The notes under the pieces: generated by a model
The model's input: only the letters and a program-made list of their open reading frames with translations
Told to the model about the DNA's origin: nothing
Databases searched by the model: none
Assembly (NCBI GenBank): GCA_951799445.1
Contig: OX637293.1
Location: 6,510,001 to 6,574,000, forward strand
Direction of reading: 5' to 3'
DNA: 64,000 bases
Origin: Pseudisothecium myosuroides
Lineage: Eukaryota; Streptophyta; Bryopsida; Hypnales; Lembophyllaceae
Position numbers and translations under genes: made by a program
Shown: piece after piece, positions 45,967 to 56,627 of the stretch
How the letters are laid out: each line of letters starts with the position of its first letter
Numbering within the stretch: position 1 is the first letter of the stretch

Positions 45967-46959
45967 GACAGAATGTCCGTCCAAACCATCCGATTTACTT
46001 GTCCGCCCGAGATGTCCAGTGACTCCAATCTGCCTCATGTGACTATTTTAAGGTAGTCACATTGTTTGTCCGATCTGTCCAAATCGTTCGATATGTCCCC
46101 CTATTTGGGACATCTGGTGATCTTAAGTCGCCTGATGCGATAACGATGGATGTTCATCTTTGTACCCATCTTCATCAGCCTCACCGGTACTTGTATCCAC
46201 CTAATTCACAAACACAAATTACTAAGTACAAGCTAATGTACATAAGCTCAGTAATCCATTTTTATGTTGGCACTAATCCATTTTGAAATTTGTATAAGGC
46301 TCGATAGGGATAGACAAAAATGCATTTGGGAAATGCCAAGGATGCATGTTATATCTCTCTCACAAAGAATCTCAATTTGCTGAAAAACTGTCCAACTAAC
46401 CACAAAAAATCTAATTCAATTGCCACGAAAGCTTGACTAAGTACCCCATATGGCATGGAAGCTAGCGGCTTAGTGGTAATTTGCTTAAAACCATCACCTT
46501 CTATACTTTTCATAATACTTTTCATAATCACATTCATTTGAAGGTATAAGGGCTCTAGCTTTAACTTCCCATTTTGAAACATAAAACTCAGTTATACAAA
46601 GTTTGAAAATAGAACATGTAAAGTAGCAATGACATACAATTCTTGGAACACAAAGAACTTCCTATGATACAACATCCAAATGTGTTCAATTCAAATCATC
46701 CAAGTAAACTAGTACAAAGAGAACATTAGGTTCTTACGTTCTCAAGGAACTGCTCTGTGAATGTGTTTGTGCAATTGAATTGAAAGACAATGTGGGAAGG
46801 ATATATTACTTCACCACCTTCACAATATATTTGTTTTTTTCTTTTGTATGCTCAACAACAGCCGATGACTGCACACATCTATGAAACACTTAGGAGAGTC
46901 ACATTCTATTGCACTGAACGATGTAATGAAGCCAAAAGTCAAGAGGAACACACAACCAA

Positions 46960-47490
46960 CATTAGAAGAGTTTTGAGGGCTCCACGAGCCTGCGAGCATT
47001 AGAAGAGATTTGAGGGCTCTAAGAACCCGCGAGTTATCTGGCCTTGGGAACAGCTTGGGAGCAGTAATCTGACGTGGCTAAGACTATGCCACGTCAGGAA
47101 ATAATTAAAAATTAATTTTTTAATATTTTTTTAATAAATATATAAATATATAATATTTTGATTTTTTTTTTTTTAAATTTAAATTTTTTTTTTTTAATAT
47201 TCTGATTGTTCCCAACTGCGGGAACAACGTGAAACGACCCTTCCCAGCCCTCAAATCTCTTCTAATGTTATCAGGCCCTAAGAACCCTAGGAACGCCCTG
47301 GGAGCAGTAATCTGACGTGGCCAAGACTCTGCCACGTCAGAAAATAATATTTTTATAATAATAATAATATTTTTATAATAATAATAATATTTTTAAATGT
47401 ATATTTTTTAATTATTTTTATATTCTGACTGTTCCCAGTTGCGGAAACAACCTGAAACGGCCCTTCGCAGCCCTCAAATCTCTTATAATG
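46960..47490. mobile_element. Cluster of CATTAGAAGAGATTTGAGGG MITEs in a gamma-COP intron
   Basis: One element has ends CATTAGAAGAGATTTGAGGG (from 46997) and its inverse up to 47267, 271 bp. A second copy of the left end precedes it (46960-46996), and a second right half follows (47268-47490) with the same order: CCTGGGAGCAGTAATCTG, TGACGTGGC, an AT-rich middle, a TTCCCARYTGCGG-type word, and CCCTCAAATCTCTT. GAGTTATCT occurs at 47031 and 47490. Each copy carries TGACGTGGC and GCCACGTCA facing each other. It lies in the intron between the first two recognised pieces of the gamma-COP pseudogene. Confidence 0.8.
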
Positions 47491-48207
47491 AGTTATCTTC
47501 TTGGTTTCAAGTAATCCAAATAGAATGCATGAACTTTCTCATATAACCAACAAATTGCAGAATAATCCTCTATGACCACAACAACGGAACAACCTAAGTA
47601 TATTGATATAGAAGATACTAAGCTCAATTGAATGATGACATACTCAAGTCTTCACCAAACAACAAAGTTATATTCAACAAAAGCGAACACACAGTATGTA
47701 CTCATTCTGAGTTCAACAATTTAGCATCAACAACATACCTTGAACAGTTTTCCAAAGCCCGCAAATTGAGGAATGGTATTTAGCAGTCTCTCATATGCCT
47801 CAAATGTGTTTGCAATTCCACCATCAGTTGCACCTTTTTGGTTAGCATCCTTGGTAGCCTTCTTCTTATTATTATTGGTAGGGACCTTCTTCTTCACTTA
47901 AAATTGTAGTTTTAATTCTCTTGGAACTACTACAAGGTCGAAAGGTTGATCACTTGACTTTTGTAAACTGTTTTCAAGTCAACCAGAAAGCTCCAAACAA
48001 TATCTTTGCTTAAATTACTCCCTTTGTTTTTGAAAAAGATCCGTATTTCTTTTGTATTTTACAAAGGAAACCCGAGTCTTTTTCAAAAACAAAGATAGTA
48101 AGAAGCTACCATTGACTTTCGATACACAAAAGTGCAAAAGTTATAAAACACATGATGTCGAAATTTTAGAATTGTAATTAATTGAAAAAACCATTCACGT
48201 AGAATTG

Positions 48208-49756
48208 TGTGAGTGCTTATTTATCCACCCCTTGATAATAATCGAGCACAACCAGGCTCTTGATAATTTAGGTCTGATTTTATCTATGGATGTCTAGCGT
48301 CAATCCATTGTGACTTCCAAGCTATGAATTTTTTCTACATTCCTAAACATTCACAACTTTTGCAAAGAAAACAAAAAACCTTTATTCAAATTACAATGAT
48401 TTTTTTAACTAATTCAAAGCTAAGAAGTCACGGTGGTTCCTAAAGTGAGATGGTTACATTCTAAATTTAGCTACTCCAAGCATTAGAGCATCTCATGTCA
48501 TTTCCAAAAAAATAAGACACCACTCTATCCGACCTTCCTAGCAAAAGATATTGATGGATGAAGTTTAGCCTTTAAAAGGCCATCTAAACTTCATCCACCT
48601 TTTTAGACTTGTTGCCTATTTGAATTGACTGTGGATTTTTTACTTTGTTCTAGATTATTGGACTCTACTTAAGTTCTAAGTTTGGGCGGAAGTGGATTAA
48701 TTTAAGTTGACTTCATCCATTCCCTAACCTAAACTTCATCCTTGATTTCCTTCTAGGGTTTCTATCTTGTTACTAAGTTTGTACCAACTTTGGGTTGCCC
48801 TAAGTGTCTACTTCATGTTTCTAGTCCTAATTTTTCCCTTATCTAAAGTTTAGGTCAGTCTAAACCACTCCTTCTTTGTTCCTTAGAGGGCTGAATGGTT
48901 TCTATTTAGCTACTATGTTTAGAATTTTTATGCTTGTTCCTTAACAATGTTGATCTAAAATGGTCTCTAACTTGACATTTGATTTTTTTTAATCACAAGT
49001 TATTGATGGATGAAGTTTGACCGCTAATCCTTGTTTAAAACTTCATCCACTAATTACGGCTAACCCTAATTCCAAAACTAACTTCTAATTCCACTTTTGG
49101 ATTTTAGATTATTTCTACTTACTAATTTTATAAATTTTCCCTCTTGGTTATTCCTAAGTTTTTTTCATCCAATCTAATTATCAAACTTCATCTGCCTATA
49201 TCTTCTTCATACTAACTCCAAATCCTATATATTTTATGTTTTTAGAAACCTTCAGACCTCTACTCTAAGATTTCATACTCAAACTTGATCTAACTTTGCT
49301 TTTGAGAGTTTTAACTTGTCCCTAGGCCTTGGCCCTAACTATCACTTGCTAATTATAAAAGTGTAAACGCAAGGGAAGAGTTTAGCAACCTATCTTGTAT
49401 TAGAGATTGTGTATTAGATTACTGAGGTTTCCCTCTAGCGCCGCATTGGTTTCCATCTTGTTCCTTAGAAAATTTGCCAACTTGATTTGTAGATCATCGA
49501 TTCCAATCGTGATTGCAAGTCTAACTATGTCCATTTTTTTTCTTTCTTCCTTTTTTTCCCTTCTCTACAATTCCTTGCTATACTATTTCCTCATGCCTTA
49601 TTAATGGCCTACCAACCACTCCTACACCTATTAATTGGCACATTCTTTTTTTCTTTTACGTCTTGACCTTCCAACAGCCCATAATGCTTCTAAGAATTCT
49701 CCTAATCTTCTCTCCACTTCTTCTTCCTCCTCCTAAAGCTCCCCTCTTTGCCAATC
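48208..49756 (-). mobile_element. Reversed partial copy of the element that splits the LINE
   Basis: On the minus strand this is collinear with about 16.2-17.8 kb. Matches include CACAATGGATTG(A/G)CGCTAGACA, GAGCCTGGTTGTGCTCG, the GGATGAAGTTTGA hairpins, GGGTTAGCC, and a stretch around AAATCTTAGAGTAGAGG. It begins at the same TGTGAG terminus (48208). The other end is lost at about 49756, where the next element and the gypsy remnant begin. More AT-rich and more decayed than the copy in the LINE. Confidence 0.75.
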
Positions 49757-49759
49757 TTT

Positions 49760-49948
49760 CACTACAAGAGAAAGGGGTGTTTTAAGTAGTGTCCTAGACA
49801 TCACGTCTTTTAAGTAAGTTTTAAAGTAAAATTTTACTAAAAAGACAATCTTTTTAGTAAAATTTTACTTAAAAACTTACTTAAAAGACGTTACTTAAAA
49901 GACGTGATGTCTAGGACACTACTTAGAACACCCTTTTCTCTTGTAGTG
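49760..49948 (+). mobile_element. CACTA-type MITE with long inverted repeats
   Basis: 189 bp, almost wholly two inverted arms starting CACTACAAGAGAAA. TTT is duplicated at 49757-49759 and 49949-49951, the 3-bp duplication typical of CACTA elements. It sits exactly where the readable part of the gypsy element begins. Confidence 0.9.
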
Positions 49949-49949
49949 T

Positions 49950-50765
49950 TTACAAGCAGAGTTTGACAGCAATTTGACTTCAAGTGGAGAAACTGTTGGC
50001 AATGGTATTGAAGTTGCTACAAGCTATTTGGCAACATTACTTGCTCGAGCAACTCGTGAGCGCTTGCAAGTCAAACCTAGAGTAGTACGATTGGCCAATT
50101 CTGGTTATGTTTTTTCTGTAGCTTGAGGTGATGCATCTCAAGTGTTTCCACAGAAAGTATTACTTGATATTGGTGCTCAACTAGTTATGCTAGGAAAACT
50201 TCTAGCTCAGAGCTTGGAGCTTCTTTCTAGTGACTTGGATCCATGTCCTTTTACTATAGCAACATCGCTTGGGGGCACGGAGCAGCCTATGGGGATGACA
50301 AAGGAGCCACTACGACTTCGGTTCAAGGTGGGCACTAATGCGTACACTCACATCTCCTTGAGGTGTGTTGTAACAGGTGCTACGAGCTATGATATTTTGT
50401 TGGGGCAACAAGCTTTATACCCCATTGGTTTTGGTCATGATTCTTGGACTGAGGAAGCGTGGTTTAGACCGGGGTGGTCACAAGGAGACGGGCGGAAAGA
50501 AGTGATTCCTGTCAGTTTTGGTGCTTCTGTTGGTGTGGTTGAAGGCTTGGCGGCAGTGTATGGATGTGTTGCAGAATGATTTACGACTGGAGATTTGCTG
50601 CTTGAGGGAAATATGTCTGCTGTAGATGCACCTCCAGAGTTTGATTTGCAAACACAAGGCGAAATCAAGTCGTTTGTAAATCATCCCAAAGATCCCATAC
50701 CACCATGGATTTCACCAAAGGATTTGGCTGAGAAATGCCATACATTGGTAGAGGGAATAGACTAG
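49950..50765 (+). pseudogene. Gypsy aspartic protease region, broken by stops
   Basis: The retropepsin that would cut the polyprotein. The active-site strand reads VLLDIGAQLVMLG (from about 50160), where the common D-T/S-G is D-I-G. The late motif YDILLGQQALYP (about 50388) corresponds to the usual hydrophobic-x-ILG strand near the C terminus of the protease. Coding sense continues upstream to the MITE at 49948 and downstream as a linker (SPKDLAEKC and so on). In-frame stops are TGA 50124, TGA 50577 and TAG 50763. Confidence 0.8.
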
Positions 50766-52229
50766 CATCTATGGCGGCCGCAATCTACTCTGCCAGCTTT
50801 ACAACAACTTGTGGATCTTCATGATGATCCAGCAGGTATAGTTCTTGTGGAACTTTTTGCTAGACTTGGTACTGGTTTAGCTGCAGTTTTGGAGGCGGGG
50901 TTGTCCATACAGAGTTATACGTATGTGGACAACAATATTGTGGTGAGCAGAGCTGCAAAACACCATTTGGACCAGCTAAGGATGCGATACCCAAAGCAAC
51001 TACTTGTCAATGCTATTCAAGGGTGTATGTCTCGAATTCCTTCAGACATTGCTTTGATTGGAGAAGAAGATCTTCTGAGGTTGGGCAAAGTGGACCTTGT
51101 GATGGCTGGATGGCCTTGCTAAGGGCATTCCCGGGCAGGTCCTCGCCAAGGACTCCAAGACCCACGCTCAAGTTTATTTGGGGAGCTCTTGCGGTTGTTG
51201 CATTGGTGGCAACTTAGACAAGCCACAAGTGTGGCTTATATTCTTGAAAATGTGCCTCCATTAGGAGATGTTGGAGCTCGAATTCACGAGGATGCCAAGG
51301 TGGTATGTCAACACCTTGGAGAGCCAATTGTAGTAGATGCTGCAGCTCTTGGTTCTTATGCCCATCGTTTACGGTGGAAGTGGACCAATTTGGCTCATAT
51401 GCCAGGGGTTTCAGCAGCATTACATTGCATCCATCGTCCAAAGGGCAGACACCTTGATGACATCTTAGAAGACGGACGATCTGCCCAAGCAGTGGTGCAA
51501 GAAGATCAGACACCATTGGCTATAGTCAATCGTGTAGGGATGCCTCGATTAGCATTTCCTACTTTGATGAGTTATCCTCGGTCTTTTGCTTTTCGCAGTG
51601 GCGGACCGGGCTTGGTGTTTGACAACACCTCTATGAGATTGGAGGAACCATGTGCTACTAAGCGGGAGCGAGCTATGGATTTTCCTACCAATACTACTAA
51701 TGGGCCTGGATTGACAGAGTCTCAGAGGCGCAACTGCCTTGGACAAGCCATGGACCTCACATCTATGGTTTGGTTTGTTGGAGTATGTTTAGCAGCTCAA
51801 CAGCACAAGAGGCATGGCCTTGAAGGCCATCTGGGGGCAGATGCTTTAGGCCAGGGGGCAAAGAGTGTTGTGCCTCTAGTGGTTGAAAAGATGGCTACTC
51901 CAGATGACAAGGCATGGAGTGATAGTCAGCAAGCTTGGGGCCAAGTACTTGAGAAGAGAAGAGCCCAATATGCTGAGGAGTGGCTTATAGCAGATGACTT
52001 ACGAAGACAACGTGTTCTGGCAGCATTGGCTCAAGACTTGGGTATAGAAGATGCTAAAGAGAAGTTTAAAACCGTATTTCTCACTAAAAAAAATCCATAC
52101 ATCATCACATCACCTCACTCTACAAGTGGTATGATTTATGATACAAGTGGAGATGGTTTAGTTGGAATGAAAGAGGGTGAAAATGCATCTATTGTCTTAA
52201 ACAAGGACAATGGTGCAAACTCTTCCAAC
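50766..52229 (+). pseudogene. Cytosine-5 DNA methyltransferase domain within the gypsy polyprotein
   Basis: About 488 codons between protease and RT. Visible C5-methyltransferase motifs in conventional order are: motif I VELFARLGTGLAAVLEAG (about 50847, S-adenosylmethionine binding); motif IV DLVMAGWPC-stop-GHSRAG, with the catalytic Cys at 51117-51119 and TAA (51120) where the usual Gln of PCQGxS would be; motif VI AYILENVPP (ENV at 51246-51254); motif VIII-like YAHRLRWKW (51357-51383); then a variable target-recognition-like region and PGLTESQRRNCLGQAMDL (about 51700-51760), matching motifs IX/X. The order is not permuted as in plant DRM enzymes. The single stop at 51120 is one C-to-T change from CAA. 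About 140 residues after motif X look like a linker and have no domain I know. Expected activity when intact: 5-methylation of cytosine in DNA. Confidence 0.88.
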
Positions 52230-52232
52230 TAG

Positions 52233-53278
52233 CAACCAAAGGTAATGCCAACACCACTAAAAGGGTCTCAAAAGAAAGAAGTAATCTTGCCAATTGATAA
52301 TGATTGGGAGATGGATATTGGTATGGGACTCACTGGTGCAGAGGCAAGAAAGGTGCGAGCATTCATTCGCTCGTATAGGGCTTGCTTTGCTTTTAAACTC
52401 ACTGATTTGGAGGGTTATAAAGACAAGCCTGTGAGAATTCAACTGGAAGATGATCATCTAGTGTTTAGACGCCCGTATAGGCTCAGCCTTTCAGAAAGAG
52501 ACGGGGTCATGTTGAGGTGTAAAGAACTTTTGGACGCCGGATTGGTAGAACTCTTAGATGGAGAGTATGCATGTACCACGGTGATGCCAGCAAAGAAAGA
52601 TATTCTTGGAAACTGGACGGAAAAGCGGATGTGTGGAGATTACCGTCCTGTTAATAAGAAAACAAAATCAGATCGATATCCCATGCCAACATCTGAGGAA
52701 TTATTTGATGCGGTTGGAAAAGCAAAAGTCTTTAGTACTTTAGACTTAAGGTCAGGGTACCATCAACTGCCATTGAGACTGGAAGATAGGGTGAAGACGA
52801 CATTTTGGGGAGTAGATGAAGATGGAAGAGATATGCTTTTCCATTGGAAGTTCTTACCTTTTGGCTTGAAGAATGCTCCGGCAGAGTTCCAACGTGTTAT
52901 GGATCAAGTTTTGAAGGGGTTACCATTTGCTCGGTGTTATATAGATGATGTAATTATCTTTAGTAATACACCAGAAGAGCATGTACAACACTTGCAGCAA
53001 GTCTTTGAGAGGCTGCAAACTTGGGGTCTTTGCCTACATTATGGGAAGTGTAAATTCTTTCATGATCAACTGCCTTACTTGAGACATATGATTACACCAG
53101 GAGGCTTAGGAGTACAACAGACGAAGGTGGAAGCTTTGAAGAGGATTCCAATTCCAAAAGATGTATCAAGGTTGAGAGACTTTTTGGGACTAGCAAACTA
53201 TTATCGACGGTTTGTTTGTGGTTTTAGTCTCTTGGCCAAACCTTTGACCCGATTAACAAGGATTGATCAAGAATGGAT
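52233..53278 (+). pseudogene. Gypsy reverse transcriptase, cut by the CACTA insertion
   Basis: Intact Ty3-type RT motifs: PYRLSLSERDGV, KRMCGDYRPVNKKT, FSTLDLRSGYHQLPL (first catalytic Asp), FLPFGLKNAPAEFQRVMDQ, CYIDDVIIFS (catalytic YIDD at 52938-52949), and LRDFLGLANYYRRF in the connection. The stop at 52230-52232 (TAG) separates it from the methyltransferase, and the CACTA element enters at 53278. No other defect was seen in this piece. Confidence 0.92.
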
Positions 53279-55942
53279 CACTACAAAAAAACAAGGATAT
53301 AAATGACTGCGATAAATGACAGTTTTGCAGTCATTCCGGACATAATTGACTCCGCTGCGACTTCAGGCCCTGCAGTCATAATGGACAAGTCATTCTTTAA
53401 ATGACTGCAACTCTAATATCACCAACGAATGGGGCCTTGGATGAAGAACGGATGGGAGGGTCTACGTGGCATTCAGGTTTGGAGACAAAATTTTCTAAAA
53501 AAGCCGGGCAGTTGCCCATTTTTTGAAAAATTTGGCCGATTGTTGCTGACGTGGACCTTTGCGTGAGTCATTCTACAGTCATTCTGCAGTCGTGAGGGAG
53601 TTGTATCGACCAATGCGGGGCTGACACATGTCCAATCATTTATTGCAGTTTTATCTTCAACGGACGAATGACGCTTTGACACGTGTCCAGTCATTCTGCA
53701 GTCATTTGTAGGATGTACTTTTAAGATTGTCTAGTCATTTTTAAGTGACGCATGTAGTTGTTCTGAAGTGACATAGATTTAGGGTTTAGGGTACTTTCCA
53801 AGGACAGGGAAAATCATTTTTTGGAAACATTTTTAATTTGCGGCGATGCATTGTGTACAAAAAGGAATATAATGACAAATAGAAGGGAACTAGTCATTCT
53901 ACAATCACATATGGATACATTCAAAGTTCCATAGAAATACACCATACACAATATACCAAATACAATACACCATATATAATATACCAAATACAATACATCA
54001 TATATACAATATGCCATATACATTATACAATACACCGTACAACATACACCATACTTTATATTTTGCATGACTCGCATGGCTTAGTGTGTAAGTATGAACA
54101 GATGAAATAACAAGCCTTTTATAGAAGTGGGGTAGTAGTAGGCAAGACAAACCATGTGGGATATTGAAAATGCAGGAATTGTGTTACAAATAATATTTTA
54201 GACCTTATCGAGGTATAGTAGATTAATTTTTTCCAAAAAAATTTGAACTAATAAAAGTTAGAAAATCAATCCTACTTTCATCTCCAAAAATCCATTTTAC
54301 ATTTTGAGCCTCAAATCAAAAGTTATAGACAAATTTGCTAAATGGATTGAAAATGATTGGCACATGAAGAATATTAGGGATTTAGGGTCACCTATTTGAC
54401 TTCCCCAAAACATAGACATATATAGTTGTTCTAGGACTCCTCACTTCATGCAAGGAAAGTATGATGATGACTACCCATGATGTCAATAGTCCTCCAGAAT
54501 TGTTGAATGTAGAGTATGTGGGAATGCCAGGTTGAGTGTCCAGTTGCTAATAGTGTAGAAGTCATTTGTTAGTCATTTTTGAGTCGTTTACGCAATACAA
54601 TCCTTCACCGCGACTTTTAAATGACTATGACGAAGTCATATTGAAGTCACATGAGTGTAGGGTACAAAGTAGCATTCAAAGAGTCCCCTAAAAGTACTGT
54701 AATGTTTGTGAGCCTTGTCCTCCTTGTCCCTGGAGTTGCTTACAATCAACGGAGTAGATGCATCTAGGAAGTAAACCATGGAGGAGTGGTAGACGCCATT
54801 GAATTATCGGCAAAGGAGAACCTATTAGTATAGGAGGAATATTAGGGTTCATTGTGGGAATTGTTTTCAATAGGTGCTGCTGTAGATGCTCGGGGTGCCC
54901 TTAATAAGTGTAAGAACATAGCAATGGTCAAAAAATGCATGATAAACGTGATTCTAATAGGGAGATCCAATAGTTCTACATTTGGAAATGAGGATAACAA
55001 GAAATCAGTAGCCCATCACTTCTAGATTATTATAAGTAGTTAACTAGCAGTCATTTGCTAAGACACAAAGGACATCTTTATTAATACTACTGTAGAGATT
55101 GCAAGGGTGACCGCTCCTCAATGGATGCTTATTACAGCGGAGGTAGTTAATTTAGTTGGGACTATCAAATTGTCAGTGGAAGAGAACTTATCAACTCAAG
55201 AAGGATATGAAGTTGTCATTGCTGTAGTATTAGAGGCTAAGAATTAGAGTAGTGACCACATTGTAATTTATTAATTTGCAAGAAGTCCTTGCAGAGTTGC
55301 TTGCAATCATTTTCCAGTGACAACGTAGAGGTGGCGCAGTTGCGATATACGCGACCCCACACGTCAGAATTGTCTCAGCAGTTCAATGTCCAAAATTGTA
55401 TCAGTTGGTGTAGTCATTTTGTAGTATGGAACGACTCCTATTGATTTTGCAATTGTAGTGCGGTGTGGTGTATTGGGTTAGAATGGCTTTGTATAAATTG
55501 AAAGTTTTCCATTTCTTTTCCCAGCTTGTAAAATTTGAAGGACTACCTACCCGTGTTAGTACGGGTAGAGGTCCAAACCGTGAAACTAACTAGGGTCTCT
55601 AAAGGAGTTGTGCCAGTCATTCAATAGTCATTCTTGAGTCGTTCAAAAGTGAAGCTTAGTTAAATTTATGACAGAAAAATGACTCAAAAATGACTTTGCC
55701 GGCCACGTTGGATTTATCCCTTTTCCCGCCAATAAATTGACGACGCAGTGAACGAGAACATCGCTCCTGCGACCTTTTTCTGTCAACTGTTCATCCCATA
55801 GTCGCCGTGCCGACTCCAAAATGATTGGGGACGGATTTTGGTTCCAGAGATGGTGCAATTAGAGAATTGCAGTCATTTTCTAGTGAAACCGGACATGCAG
55901 TCATTCCTCTGCAGTCACGAAAGTACCCATTTTCTTGTAGTG
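53279..55942 (+). mobile_element. Non-autonomous CACTA (En/Spm-type) transposon inside the gypsy pol gene
   Basis: It begins CACTACAAAAAAA and ends TTTTCTTGTAGTG, with GAT duplicated on both sides (53276-53278 and 55943-55945). 2,664 bp. Both subterminal regions are packed with TGCAGTCATT-like words in both orientations (53300-53770 and 55270-55920), as in CACTA elements that bind their transposase there. The middle has a tract of ATACACCATA-type short repeats (53935-54060) and no transposase gene. The segment 53990-54180 recurs in related form at about 59880-60070. Confidence 0.93.
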
Positions 55943-55945
55943 GAT

Positions 55946-56627
55946 GTGGGGTCCTGATCAAGAGAAAACATTTGAGGCTTTGAAAGGAGCACTTGGTTCT
56001 GCTTTAGTGTTGAGGAGGCCTGATGCTTGACGGCCTTTCCAACTCCATACAGATTGGAGTATGTTGGGGATTGGAGCCGTATTGACTCAGAAAGATGATG
56101 ATGGCAAGGAATATGTCATTGTATATGCTTCACGAAGCAATAATGATGCTGAGGCCAAATATTCATCTTATAAAGGAGAGTGCTTAGCAGTGGTGTGGGC
56201 AGTTGCACATTTCCGCCCATACCTTTATGGCCAGATCTTTACACTTGTGACTGATCATCAACCTCTAAAATGGTTGATGGAGTCTGATAAACTCACGGGA
56301 AAGCTTGCTAGATGGGCCTTACTACTACAAGAGTATGATTTTGACATAGTTCACAAGGCGGGGGTCCAAAACTTGGATGCTGATGGCTTGAGTCGTAATC
56401 CAAGCCCGTTAGAGGAGGTTTTGACTAGTGCTCGATGGCATGGCACATGTGATCAAGAAGCAGTGCCAGGGTGGCATGTTTCATCTTATTTGGCATGGAT
56501 GGAGGGGAGATCCAACCAAGACTTAGGAGAGACTGGATTGGATGTTGTTGATGAAGACTTGGATGAAAGTGGACCTCAAGTTACCACTGATGTATGGAAA
56601 GACCAAGGTGTTCTATATTGTCTTTAA
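55946..56627 (+). pseudogene. Gypsy RNase H domain
   Basis: Resumes in the same frame after the CACTA insertion: EKTFEALKGAL (RT/RH connection), then LHTDWSMLGIGAVLTQ with the first catalytic Asp (56052-56054), KYSSYKGECLAVVWAV (Glu), and TDHQPLKWLM (Asp), ending near the VQNLDADGLSRNP motif that closes Ty3-type RNase H. Stops: TGA 56028 (ex-Arg by context) and TAA 56625 (ex-Gln). Confidence 0.9.

Larger units (their letters stand above)
45151..47980 (-). pseudogene. Coatomer gamma subunit (gamma-COP, SEC21-type) pseudogene, 3' exons
   Basis: Gamma-COP is a coat subunit of COPI vesicles (Golgi-to-ER traffic). On the minus strand, five pieces match its C-terminal half in order. About 47980-47739: QPFDLVVVPREL, then TFEAYERLLNTIPQFAGFGK-LFK, with donor GTATGT. 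46868-46738: SSAVVEHTKEKNKY, then HIVFQFNCTNT and EQFLEN, after an acceptor CAG and before a donor GTAAGA. About 46580-46400: ITTKPLASMPYGVLSQAFVA. About 45720-45475: YQLEEVEVTTLDYILKTLVS-NFRNA, then VDDYYLGAREILQEVVQAVI, with donor GTAGGT. 45341-45151: DVMPSNGRFHTCLLAG and KKVDIKLSVRS. Stops or shifts occur in several pieces (GGT-TGA, AAG-TAA, GCT-TGA, ATC-TAA, GAC-TAA). Kept introns rule out a processed copy; it is a truncated gene duplicate. Upstream exons are missing where the retroelement at 48.2 kb begins. Confidence 0.85.

Noticed and set aside
49760..49948. Palindrome at 49.76-49.95 kb as a microRNA-type hairpin gene.
   Set aside because: The CACTA ends and TTT duplication explain it as a MITE; small RNAs may arise from it but a MIR gene is not supported.
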